Shown here: piece by piece, positions 10,989 to 21,189 of the stretch
Layout of the letters: each line of letters begins with the position of its first letter
Numbering within the stretch: position 1 is the first letter of the stretch
Assembly: GCA_025331125.1 (NCBI GenBank)
Contig: JAOALB010000001.1
Location: forward strand, 1,178,001-1,242,000
DNA from: Mycogone perniciosa
Taxonomy: Eukaryota > Ascomycota > Sordariomycetes > Hypocreales > Hypocreaceae
Reading direction: 5' to 3'
DNA length: 64,000 nt
Position numbers and translations under genes: made by a program
Notes under the pieces: generated by a model
Seen by the model: the letters and a program-made list of their open reading frames with translations, nothing else
Database searches by the model: none
What the model was told of the DNA's origin: nothing

Positions 10989-13480
10989 CTATTCAAATCC
11001 AATCGCCCCGCTATCTTGCAAGCACCACAGATCAAGAGACAAGTGCATGAACCGAAGAGTCAACTCTCCTGGCGGCCACTCTGCGTTCGGTTCGAGCCTC
11101 CCAGTTTCAATTAGCCCAGCACAGGCCATGATAACGCACTCCTCAAACTCCGAGACATCACTTGATAGCGATGCTTGAAGTGTATTGCCCTGGGCGGCAA
11201 TGGCCTGGCGAAGCTGACGAGTTGTCACAGGTGTGACGGCGAACGCGATCCAAGTCAAGGTAGTGGAGGCAAGATTGACTGACAACGTCCCAGATCCCTG
11301 TATCAGGGTGACAATGCGTTCATATACCTTCTCTAATACCTCTGGGAGATTGACCTGATTGATGGCATTAAGGCGACTTTGTTTCGTCAGGAACGGCGAC
11401 CGAAGGTACCGGGTCATTAGACGCGCCCATAGAAACATGCCATCGGCTCCAGTGAAAAGTCGATCTGCTAGCATCGTTTTCTGGTTCGCGTGAGAAGATG
11501 GGAGAATGTTCTGTTCGAACATATCCTCGAGTTCTTCCAGACAGAAACAAAGGATGTCCTGAGCTATTCGACTCTTAGAAAGGGTGCAGATCTGGTCAAT
11601 AGGCACAGCAATCTTCAAAACTGCAACATTAATTCGACTGAATAGCATTATCCAAAGCTTGGGAAGGTGGTTGACTATCTTAAATAATGAATTCACAAGT
11701 GATTCGCTGTCTTCGCATTCATCAATGCCGTCGAGGACAAGTAGGGCATCCTCGGTCAAACATAGTTGGAGGAGGTCAAGGAGCACTCCCTCCGTGGCCA
11801 CGAGTCCCCCCTTGCTTTTTTCGTCAACAAGAAAGGTAAAACGATCTAGGAGTTGAGTGTTTTTTCGCTCTTTCCACATGAGTTGGGCGATGATGGCGCG
11901 ATAGGCATCGCTTGGTTGATGACTGGTGCTGAACTATTGTCGAAGAAATAGTAGTACACACTGGAGCCTGTCGAGACAGCGCATTCGCCGGCAAGCTCGT
12001 CAACAACTGTTACGGCGATAATTGTCTTACCAGCCCCAGGGTTTCCTAGAACCTTGAGCAAGTTGACGCTCAGACAGGTTGTTTTGATGCTTCAGCGCAC
12101 CTTGCACCCACAGAGTATTAGCACCAAATTGCGTCTTGGAAGGTTGGTTGTCGCCCTTGCGATCTTTCCAGTTACTATATGCAACTTCTTCGAGGAACCA
12201 CAAGGCGGTTCCTTAGACACAGAGTTTGAGGGCCTTTTCAAGGTGGCCTGCAAAGCCCGGCGCGGCGACCCATTGTTGCATTGCTGTGAAAGATTTGTCT
12301 AACGAAGTATGTCAGCTCATGTAACCGTAAGAAATGCCCATTTGACCAACCTTTTCGATTATTCTCTAGCCTTCGTAACTTGTTTTTAATCTCAAATAAG
12401 AGCGCTGTCACCTTGTGTCTGTGTTCTGAGCTCTGTTCCCGCTCCTCCCTCATGAGAAAACGCCCCTCCTCAGCGAGGCGCCCTTCTTCTGCTTCATCCT
12501 GAAGGTCGACGGTACGGATTTCACGTTCTGCTGTTGCTCTTGCGATTTATTTGGAAGCTTCATCGCCCTGCCAGATGACCAGCTGCTCGAATATGAAGCG
12601 CCGATGCGTGGCCATGTTGTCAAGGATTTTATTGGAACGCATTTCGAAAGGCTTCCAGATGATACTTCCAGCGACGGAAAGCTTACTTTTTTTCTTCTAC
12701 AAGGTGTCAGAGCTGTTTACAGTTCTCAGAGATCTATAATTACTGCCATCTGGCTTGGTAAAGACGCCAGCCACGACACGAAGGAGCTTGAAGATATCTT
12801 AATACACACGCTCCAAGTGCGACCGGATTCTGATGACGTTGGTGTCCGCATCGTCCTGATGACCACGGCCTTGCTCAATTCAAATCCAGTACACATCCTC
12901 ATATTGGGAGAGGGCGGCGGTGAGCGTTGCCAGCATAGTCGTCAATTTTTCGAAGAAACTAGTGTAGTTCACAGCCATCTGCTCTTGTAATTAGCTTTCG
13001 TGTGAAATATTTCCTATACCACGACTGACCTGCAAGACATGACTAAATGAACCCCAATAAAGAGCGGTATACTCAGGCCTGAAAGCGACAAAAACATCGA
13101 CAAATTTAAAAAAAAAGGGCTCGAATCCCTTGGCAAACTTTTCGATAACAGACAGCCATCGCTTAGCGGAGGGTCCTTTGAGGGCAACGGCGTTGAGCTG
13201 CTGGATCTTTCTGACCAAGTCATTGGCAGACATGCAAATAGTCACATTCTGCCTTTCTTCTGGGGAAATGGTAGCGAGAAACTGCACTTGTGCTTTCTCA
13301 AAGCCATTGTTCTATCGGCATGAGCAGGAAATGAAACATCGATGGGCAACTGATTAAGAGTCACACCTTGATGTTATCCGGAAGCCCAGAATTCACCATT
13401 CTTGTGAAGTAATTCCGAATTATTGAATGGGCACGAGCAACATCTACAGAGGAGATCAATCACTTCAGTAATTTCGTTGG
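10989..13480 (-). pseudogene. Decayed NACHT/STAND (NLR-like) protein
   Basis: A relic of a fungal STAND NTPase of the kind used in self/non-self recognition. The N-terminal part (about 13480-12550) encodes a DUF7708-like helical domain: RWLSVIEKFAKGFEPFF, ALYWGSFSHVLQV, then KLTTMLATLTAAL, VYEDIF-like and SIIWKPFEMR blocks. It is interrupted by stops and frame changes. Next comes the NACHT domain, with Walker A GNPGAGKT at about 12024-12047 and Walker B LLVLDGIDE at about 11718-11744. The block MWKERKNTQL to the stop at 10989 holds the rest of the NTPase and a winged-helix segment. A one-base frame change near 11911-11920 separates Walker A from the following DAYRAIIAQL block. No C-terminal repeat domain is present. 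The breaks make a functional product unlikely, but the domain identity is clear. Confidence 0.8.
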
Positions 13481-14187
13481 TATTGAGAGCTGAATGTTGG
13501 GGCTGAGTTTGAGGTTGAGCTCCAGACCTGTCATGTCCAAAACCCTCGAGGTCGTAGATCTAATGAACACTATGATACGTACTTGCGGAACAACTATGGA
13601 ACTATAGTCTAATCATATCACATCAGAATTATGACGCGAAGCGTGATTGATGGAGGGATCACGACTTGGTTTGACAGCCATGGCTGGCTTATAGAATGGC
13701 GAGACTGTTACTGGTTACTGAGATATCTAGTCTTCGGCTTTTGGGGCTTGCGCATCACATATATTGTCAGTGAAGCCATCACGGCAACGGCACTCTGGCA
13801 GCGGTTTGTTAATATTCTCAGTCATGTACTTCATATATACTCCGTACTTCATAGAGTCTACAACCCCCAACTTGCACTAACACTAGCTTTCCCGCCCAAC
13901 AACGTTGTGGATGGCGGCCGGAGCGAGCCGAACCGGACACAACTACATGTACATTGCCCTCATAAGCAATATTGAAGATACTGCATCATCTAGCACCCAA
14001 GAAGGAGTGGGTACTCTGGACCCTGGCGCTCAAGGCATGAATCACACTTTCGACTACAATGCTTAACAAATGCTCGATGCGAACTGAGACTGTTGTATCT
14101 CAAGCCAGATTGCAAAGTTGTAAAACTTTCTGTAGTATTCTGAGATGTGAATAATTCTAGCGAGGTGTCTTTGTGATTTTACTTCAT
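13481..14187. other. Intergenic region, no gene recognised
   Basis: It separates the dead NLR gene from the flavin monooxygenase. A 114-residue open frame at 13631-13975 (+) has no recognisable features. TACTCCGTA occurs at 13838-13846. Confidence 0.4.
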
Positions 14188-16068
14188 CTAGTTGTTCTTC
14201 TTCCATTCTTTCACTGAGCGATTGACTTTCTCAATCTCAGCCCTGGCGCCATCCCACTTCTTGCGCTTCCCATCAAAGACACGCCACATAAATGGTGTAT
14301 AAATACCATCCATGAGAAGATTATAAAATGCACGGTCATTGAACCAAAACTTCCACCCCTGAAGACCCCAGCCAAGATTCGCGTTTACCCCAGTACCGGC
14401 CACCTCGTTTGCCCAGTGAATCCATTCGCCTTGCTTCACCCATCCGGGTATGGCACTGCCACCCTTGGCAACTTCGCATCTGTACTCGTGCTGTCTATCC
14501 ACGGCGCGGTTCATCTCTTCATCAGATGGTAGCTTGGAGTTTCCCTTCCACACTTGGGCAACTGCCATCGAGGCTAGGCCAAACAGGGGGAAAGCCCCAG
14601 TAGTGAATGCTATGCAGCCCATGAATGCCAGTGACATCGGGTGATCAAGGGAAAATATGTTCTGGTAAAGGCGAGGCAGTGGCTTGCCCCGAGACCCGAT
14701 TGAAGCCTCCCACTTGGGCGTTGTGTTCCGTGTTGGATTGAGACTGGGGTCAAGCAGTGAAAAGTCATTTTTGTAACCTGTGCACCAGATGATGGCATCG
14801 ACTGTCAAGCGAGTCCCGTCATCCAACTCAATTTCATTCGGACCAACAACTCTCTTGAGACCCTCCACAGACTCAATGCCCCCGGACTCGAGCAGGTCAA
14901 TTAAATCGTCCGATATAATCGGTGTTCCGTACTTGACGGATGGCGCCGGCGAGATCCTCCACTCTGGGAGAATTTTGAAAGCTTTATCTTGTATCTTCTT
15001 GATCATTGTGTCGAAAGCCCATTCTGAGAATCTAGGCATATATGACTCCGTAAACCCTTGCATGAGCGCTTTGCGGGCTGTTACCACGTGGTCCAAGGGA
15101 CGACCGTCCGAGACGCGCGGGAGCTGTAATCGTGTCAGAAACCAGTGTCAAGATCGTAGAAGATATGCATCTCCACTATGATTTACCACAAAGGCTCCAT
15201 GTTTGTGGGATAAGTAGACCTTGTCTGCATATCCTTGTAGAACAGCTGAAGTATCGGCACCAGTATTGCCGAGGCCAACAACTAGCACTTTCATGCCCTT
15301 GAAAAGCTCCGGTCTGAACTCATGATCAGCGATATTCTCCCATATATCAGAACTTCTTTACCTTTTGAATGCCTGTGAATGCAGACATTTCCCTGCGAAT
15401 AATTCTGCACCTTCAAGCTTTGGAATATTTGGCATCTGGTTGGTACCGGCGGCGATGACGACCTTGTCAAAGTACTCAGGTCCAGTATCTTCCACTTCGA
15501 CCACCCATCTATTTCCCTTTTCATCCCGCCGTACAATCTTTATTGTTGTGCCAAGTCGTAATCTCCCTCTCAAGTTGAAATGATCGACATAGTTCTCTAG
15601 ATACTTTTCTATATCACCTGAGGTACTGTGGCTGGGGCTTTCCTCTGGAAACGGGAAATCAGTGAAGCAGTCCTGTCAAGTGTTAATAAACATAATTCAC
15701 GTGATTTAATGCGAGAACTTGATTGGACTAACTCGCTCTTTTGAGATGTTGATGATGGTTGCTGTCACAATGTCAATTGTCCTGCCTTCTTGGACAACTG
15801 ATGTGCGAGTGAGTACTCACTCGGAAGAACAGAAGTCTTGTCCTCATCTGTATAGTGCCATAAACCTCCTACGTAGGTATTCTGCTCAAACCCGGTTACG
15901 TTGAACCCCTCTTCCACCAAATTCTTCACAGCCACGAGGCCAAGACTGCCTGGGTCCGGTTAGACAATTGATCAGGCACGTAGCCTAAGGGAGATACATA
16001 CCTAGGCCAATCACGGCAACAGTAGGCTCTTTGGTGTTTTCCCTCTCGAAGGTATATATCTTATTCAA
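14188..16068 (-). CDS. Flavin-containing monooxygenase, start codon not found
   Basis: An FAD/NADPH-dependent monooxygenase of the dimethylaniline (FMO) type that oxygenates soft nucleophiles or, in some relatives, ketones. Exons: about 16068-16002, 15949-15821, 15761-15733, 15672-15362, 15313-15187 and 15123-14188, all joining in frame to more than 525 residues. The FAD fingerprint GLGSLG spans the first junction. GLWHYTDED matches the usual GG-x-W block after the dinucleotide fold. The NADPH fingerprint GLGNTGAD lies just after the exon 4/5 junction and WCTGYK in the last exon is the second FMO landmark. The C-terminus has two hydrophobic stretches. Oddity: reading upstream from the first exon, no ATG occurs before an in-frame stop at 16069-16071. 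Either an upstream exon exists or the start was lost. The rest of the gene is undamaged. Confidence 0.82.
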
Positions 16069-17396
16069 TCAGTCTTTAATGATCTGTGTTGGGGAAACCC
16101 TCGACTTCTATACCACTTCCTCTCGGCTGGATGCTATCCAGACCCTCGGCACCGACTAATTACGAGTAGGCATCCATATGCTGCAGCCTATCTTAAACCG
16201 GTTAGCTGGGTCTTACATCAAATTGATTAGTGGATGAAACGCAGCATCATTATTGGCAGAGCCGTCGTCATCACACCACAATTTAACCTACTCGCATTTA
16301 CCTCGCATTAGTGCTCTCGCCCATGACTCGACTCCAGGAACCAGCAGACATCTATGTAGAAATCAGGGTTCGCTTGGGCAAAAAAAGAAGTTGGAGATGC
16401 GACCATACCGTTTGCATCTTCCACAAGAGAACCCTGGGGTTTAGACGGCGAACATCGACGATGATAAAACAACCTGGAATGCATGAACATCAACATGTCA
16501 GTGAATATTTACGAGGACGAAATACGAAGTCACCAAGACGCTTATGCAAGTGGCTGACGCATTCAGCTGACATAGAACGGACAGCACATTAGCCAAGGTA
16601 GACAAAAAAGGGCGAATACTGCAAAACACCAAGACAAACAATATCATATAATTGTGACAATGATATGAATAATACAAGCTAAAGAGCTTACCAATATTAA
16701 GCTTTTATTATTCCCTTTTTATTAATGACCTTGGACTAGGCAGTTGAGACTGCAGTATTGTAATACCTTCTTGTCGCATTACATATACTCGCAAGGTCAC
16801 TTATCCACACGCATATTGTGGACTTACATTTTGCTGGATTTTGGTCTGACGTGTCTACCTTTTTATCTAGCAGGTTGCTGAGTTGCGGCAAAGGCACATT
16901 ATTAGCTAATATCTGCAAAAGGCGCAAACGGTCTATAACTCTCTGGGGTTAGGGTTGTAATACAGTGCAAGTTTTTGAAATATGCGATTTTGCAGCTTCG
17001 CAGTTTCTCTCATTTGCAAAAATGGCCATTTGCATATCTTGAAAATATTAGCTAATGTGCCACTGTAGAGGCGGGAAGTGGCTGGTATATTTAATTGAAG
17101 ATATTTGGGTTTGACAAAACAACGTATTTGCCCTTTCTGCCCGCCTCAAGCTTATCTACTGTGTGACTATAGTACGTACAACACCACACCACGGATAAAT
17201 GACAATAGCAACAAGGAACAACAACGTTCCAAAATATGTGTGATTTATAGACTGTTCTGAATATCTATAGTACTTGCTATTTGTGTCCTTAAATTCCAAA
17301 AAAAATCCGCCCTGCGGTAATTGACATAAACTGGGCCATAGTCATCAATGATATCTCCTCCAACCACTCAGTCCGAACTCACCACACGCCATCATA
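16069..17396. other. AT-rich intergenic region
   Basis: No coding gene recognised. The first 200 bp would be the FMO promoter, with a possible TATA-like GTATAGAAG on the minus strand. The stretch from about 16600 is AT-rich and contains the inverted repeat listed separately. Confidence 0.4.
16893..17063. repeat. Imperfect inverted repeat, possible MITE or hairpin
   Basis: GGCACATTATTAGCTAATAT at 16893-16912 is matched on the opposite strand by GGCACATTAGCTAATAT, read back from 17063. The arms differ by one 3-nt gap and are about 120 bp apart. The region is AT-rich and non-coding. No target-site duplication was established. Confidence 0.35.
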
Positions 17397-17854
17397 TCAC
17401 GTCGCCTTGGAAGTGCTGTTTGCGGTCGTGCACTCAATGTAGGCAATGACGGCGGCAGGACGAACAGGCACAGTCTTAGGCTTCCGGACAGAAACGGCAC
17501 CCAGGCTCTTGTTAGCGGGCGTCTGGAAAGTGCACTCAGTCGCGACGTATCGTCTGCCGTCGAAGGGAGGCGAGATGAAGAGGTGAGAGACAGGACCAGG
17601 GCTTTCTGTATCAGGTGAAATTTTGTCAGTGACATGTTCTCATAATTCTCTCTAGCATTGTATGTGAACGTACGGTGCTTCTGGACACCAGAGTTTGGAG
17701 CAATCTCAAAGGGCCTGGAGTAGGTACCGTTGGGGGTAGTGTAGGCAATGTGAACGATATTAAGGTCCTGATAGCCCCTGTGGTGACCTTCGGACACTGG
17801 AGACGCAGCGGCGAGACCGGCGAGGGTAGCGGCGATGATAGTGAAGGAGCGCAT
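17397..17854 (-). CDS. Small secreted protein, hypothetical
   Basis: Two exons (17854-17674 and 17605-17397; 68-nt intron with GTACGT donor and TACAG acceptor) give 129 residues. The N-terminus MRSFTIIAATLAGLAAASP is a typical signal peptide with cleavage expected after about residue 18-20, so the product should be secreted. The mature part contains PNGTYSRPFEIAPNSG and ends VIAYIECTTANSTSKAT. It has only two cysteines (TEC and IEC), which could form one disulphide, and several N-glycosylation sequons (NGT, NKS, NST). I do not recognise a family. Effector-like or cell-wall-associated roles are possible but unsupported. The ATG lies about 110 bp below a TATA box. Confidence 0.75.
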
Positions 17855-17965
17855 CTTGGCTATGGCGATGAAACAGTAGTGAGTGTGTATCTAGATCAAT
17901 GAGTGTGTGATGACTGTGATCACTGGTGGATCGAAACAAACACCTCCAGAAGCACACTTGCACAT

Positions 17966-17973
17966 CTTATATA
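17966..17973 (-). promoter_or_regulatory. TATA box of the small secreted protein gene
   Basis: TATATAAG reads towards the gene, about 110 bp upstream of its ATG at 17854. This is a strong TATA element, suggesting a regulated promoter. Confidence 0.5.
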
Positions 17974-19313
17974 CTCCCTCAACTCCATGGTTCTTGCTCC
18001 CTCCGGTGATTTTCCATTCAACTCACAATCAGGGGACTATCAAACGGCCGCATGCCAAGAAACTGCCATCAGTGGCAGCGATCGGCTCAGGATGCCGATC
18101 CTCAAAACGTTGCCCTGAAGATCTGCAGGCTCTCTCGTCAGCACTATGCCTAAGAAGGACAGCTCCATTATCTGCCTCGTCATAGGTGGTTGATGTGCTT
18201 TCAATTCGAGAGGCTGACAATCCGATTTAAGGGACGCAGCGCATTCATGAGCCGCGTGTTGCGATCGACACGTGTATTAGTCGAAACGCTGAGTGGTCTG
18301 TTTGGTGTAAATAGCCTCCGCCCGACAGAATAGGACCTACGCAATCCTCAATCTATTTGCGCGACAGGGGTAAGCGACAGTACTATTCTGCTACTATTCT
18401 GCTACTATTCGCAAATCTATATTACTGTTAATTGTCAAAATCCTCCATTTCTGGTATTCTTCATTTTGGTGTATGGTCGCGATCGCCAAATTTATCCGGG
18501 GAACCTCCAGTGATGAAGGGGGCTATCTGGCAGCTGGAACGCTATAAAAGCAGTGTAAGAAAAGGGATTTATAGGATATGCTGAAAGGTTTTGGGTTCTT
18601 TAACCAATGGGCCTTCATTCATTAGCTATGCCCAATATTTGTATCGCGTCTCCTTATGCGATCAATGATAGATGACCGTCGCCATCACCAACGTATCCAC
18701 GTGTTTTCCTCAGTATTGTTTCATCCTCTGCAACGATTGAAACGTGATAGTAGCGGCGAATTAATAGTGATAAGCATACATACGGATGATACACCAACCT
18801 CCTTCTAAGTATGTACATACGAGATCGTGGTGTGAGTGCAGGTCCCCCAGTTCGGGCTTGAGGACCCGCACCAGAGTCCGCAAGACAGGAACACCTTTGG
18901 CCAATTGCATTCGCCATGAGCGTTTCTTAATTGCTGTACAAAGTACTCCGTACCCTCTTGTTTTCTATCTATGTACGGAGTACGGAGTAGATGAAACATG
19001 AAACCCACTCAGAGGAGCTAGCTTCTCATGACAGTCGTTAGTGTGTGTCCGAGCGACCTGGTACTAGTAGCTGCGGTCAGACACTACATCTCTATTTCCG
19101 CTTTTCGGTCTTAATATTTCTTTTACGACATGTAAGCTTTCTCAAATTGACCTCTGGAGCTGACAGGTGGTGCTCTTTTAGTGGCTGACGGGCCGGTAGA
19201 AGGCTTGAAACCTCAGACGCCAAGATGAGGAGTCTGAGAATGCCACTCAGACAGACTGGGCTTGATCTTATTCATCTGCTTTGCGTAGATGAAAATCGAT
19301 ACATAATTAGTAC
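17974..19313. other. Intergenic region with short tandem repeat
   Basis: No gene recognised. At 18381-18410 an 11-nt unit (TACTATTCTGC) repeats nearly three times. Three copies of the TACGGAGTA/TACTCCGTA 9-mer occur at 18944, 18974 and 18981, the last two overlapping. Confidence 0.4.
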
Positions 19314-20789
19314 TTATATGCGCGTTATGTTCACATTATCGAAAATCGCCTCAGTCTCGAATGCCCACACACCATCCATCCCACTCTTGTGTGAGTCCTC
19401 CGTGATGCTAATTATTGCATGAGTTGAATCGTTCACAAACACATTAATCAAACTACCACTCGCCTTCACAGTAAGGTGATACCACTTGGAGGGCTGAATA
19501 TCTGCCGCAACGCTGGCTAATTCCGTCCACTTCTCCCGGTCAGCCCGGCCAAGCACTAGTTTTCCGGACGTGCTGACCCCAGAGTAGTATCCGTGGCAGG
19601 CATTCGTGTCAGTCGATGGGTTAGATATACGGAACACAAGCCCTGCATCACCACTACTGAACATCGGGATCACCACATCGGCCTCGAAGATGAAGTCGGC
19701 AAAGTTGGTGTTGAGTAACGCTTTGCCGCCCGCTGAGCTGCTTCCATGTAAAGCCTTGGACTTGACGTCCCAGGTGCCACCATAGGTAGTCCAAGCGATC
19801 ATTTTGTCATCATTGAAATTGTCGTGTACCAACATCTTGACGGGCTGGATGGTACCGTCATCGTTGAAATACAGCCGATCGTAGGCTAGGTGACGGTCGT
19901 TACCATCCGTAGCGCCGAGTGGATGGCGATGGTAAAGCATGTAGTATATGTCCGTATCAGGGACATGAATGATACCGTTATGTCCTGAACCCGTGGCGAC
20001 GGCATCATCCTGCTGCAATATCTTGGCGATCCGCTTGAACGGTCCGGTTGGAGAATCAGCGATGGCGTACGAAACGGCATAATCAGGTCCGCCCCAACCA
20101 CCCTCACTCCAGAAGAGATAATACTTGCCCTTGCGCTTCAGAATCTGAGGTCCCTCAACATAGTTCTCTGGCGTGATCTCCTTGAACGTAGTCCCATCGT
20201 CAAAGGTGCCGAGGCTAATCATGTCTTCATTCATCTTCGCCACGTTGGCATGAGAGTGTCCACCATAGTAGATGTACGCCTGTCCGTCATCGTCGATGAA
20301 GACATCCTGATCGATAGGCTGCGCACCATTGTGATATGCGTCGATGAGCGGGCGACCAAGAGGGTCCTTGTACGGGCCTTCTGGCCTGTCCGCTACGCCA
20401 ACACCTATACCGCCGAGCTCCGCGTTGGACTGAATGTCGTTAGCAGCGAAGTAGAGGTAATGCCTGCCGTTGCGCTCGATAGGAGCGGGCGCCCACACTG
20501 CTCGATGCGCCCAGTTGAAGTCGTCGGCCACCAGGACGTTTGGGTGTTTGGTCCAGTGGACTAGATCCGGGGATGAGAAGGAGTCCAGGTAGGTCTGCTC
20601 ATCGTACGGACGCGAAGATGTCGCATATACCCAGTATTCACCATGGTAGACTTGGGTATCCGGGTCAGCGTACCAGCCGTCGACGAATGGGTTTCCCGCT
20701 TCCGATGTGGTGTAATCTGGCACCTTGGAAAGTGAGGCTAGACCTGTAGATGACCAAAGAGCCACGAGTATCGCCTGTACAGACGGCAT
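19314..20789 (-). CDS. Glycoside hydrolase family 43, secreted
   Basis: Intronless, 491 residues. It probably acts extracellularly on plant-wall arabinan or xylan as an alpha-L-arabinofuranosidase or beta-xylosidase. I chose the ATG at 20789 because it is followed directly by a hydrophobic leader (MPSVQAILVALWSSTGLAS); the longer frame from 20834 would put basic residues in front of it. The five-bladed propeller landmarks are present: GWYADPD (catalytic-base region, D42/D44), APAPI with YLYFAAND, QPIDQDVFIDDDG (the pKa-modulating Asp), EGPQILKRKGKYYLFWSEG (the general acid Glu) and GHNGI. From about residue 320 a second beta-rich domain (WTTYGGTWDV to the end) resembles a laminin-G/concanavalin-like sugar-binding module. 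The gene is intact. Subfamily and substrate cannot be fixed by eye. Confidence 0.9.
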   Translation of the reverse strand: MPSVQAILVALWSSTGLASLSKVPDYTTSEAGNPFVDGWYADPDTQVYHGEYWVYATSSRPYDEQTYLDSFSSPDLVHWTKHPNVLVADDFNWAHRAVWAPAPIERNGRHYLYFAANDIQSNAELGGIGVGVADRPEGPYKDPLGRPLIDAYHNGAQPIDQDVFIDDDGQAYIYYGGHSHANVAKMNEDMISLGTFDDGTTFKEITPENYVEGPQILKRKGKYYLFWSEGGWGGPDYAVSYAIADSPTGPFKRIAKILQQDDAVATGSGHNGIIHVPDTDIYYMLYHRHPLGATDGNDRHLAYDRLYFNDDGTIQPVKMLVHDNFNDDKMIAWTTYGGTWDVKSKALHGSSSAGGKALLNTNFADFIFEADVVIPMFSSGDAGLVFRISNPSTDTNACHGYYSGVSTSGKLVLGRADREKWTELASVAADIQPSKWYHLTVKASGSLINVFVNDSTHAIISITEDSHKSGMDGVWAFETEAIFDNVNITRI

Positions 20790-21189
20790 TTCGTGGTGTT
20801 TGCGTGCCGAACAGCGACGATATCGCCTATGCATTCCGCAATGATCACTTCTTGCTATTGTTTGGCGAAGATGGAGAGGACCGTTCTTGGAGGGGTCAAG
20901 AGAGCGCTGTACCCTACGCCTTCCCGACGTTTAGCGCCCGAGACCGCTAAAAATTAGCGGACACACCTCAGAATCTACCTAAATAGTGGAAGATGTCAAC
21001 CATCGACCAAACCACAAGTCCCCTTCATTCTCCTTTCATCATCAACCATCAGTCAAACCGGACGTCCTTTTTCTCCATTCACCTCAAATATACGCACGCA
21101 TTAATCAGATTCAGCATTCATCTCTGATTCTCAAGACCTCTTCCCCCTTTCCCCGTTAAAGTGAAAAATTTCGAATCTGGAGGATGGAT
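20790..21189. other. Intergenic region, pyrimidine-rich
   Basis: Upstream region of GH43, with long CT-rich tracts on the + strand (about 21000-21170). No gene recognised. Confidence 0.4.

Noticed and set aside
12604..12990. 128-residue + strand open frame
   Set aside because: It lies opposite the NLR relic, whose minus-strand frames carry the recognisable domain blocks, so it is a shadow.
13631..13975. 114-residue + strand open frame
   Set aside because: No family, leader or splice signals recognised.
16945..16957. Telomere-like GGGGTTAGGGTT
   Set aside because: Only about one and a half units; too short to be an interstitial telomere tract.
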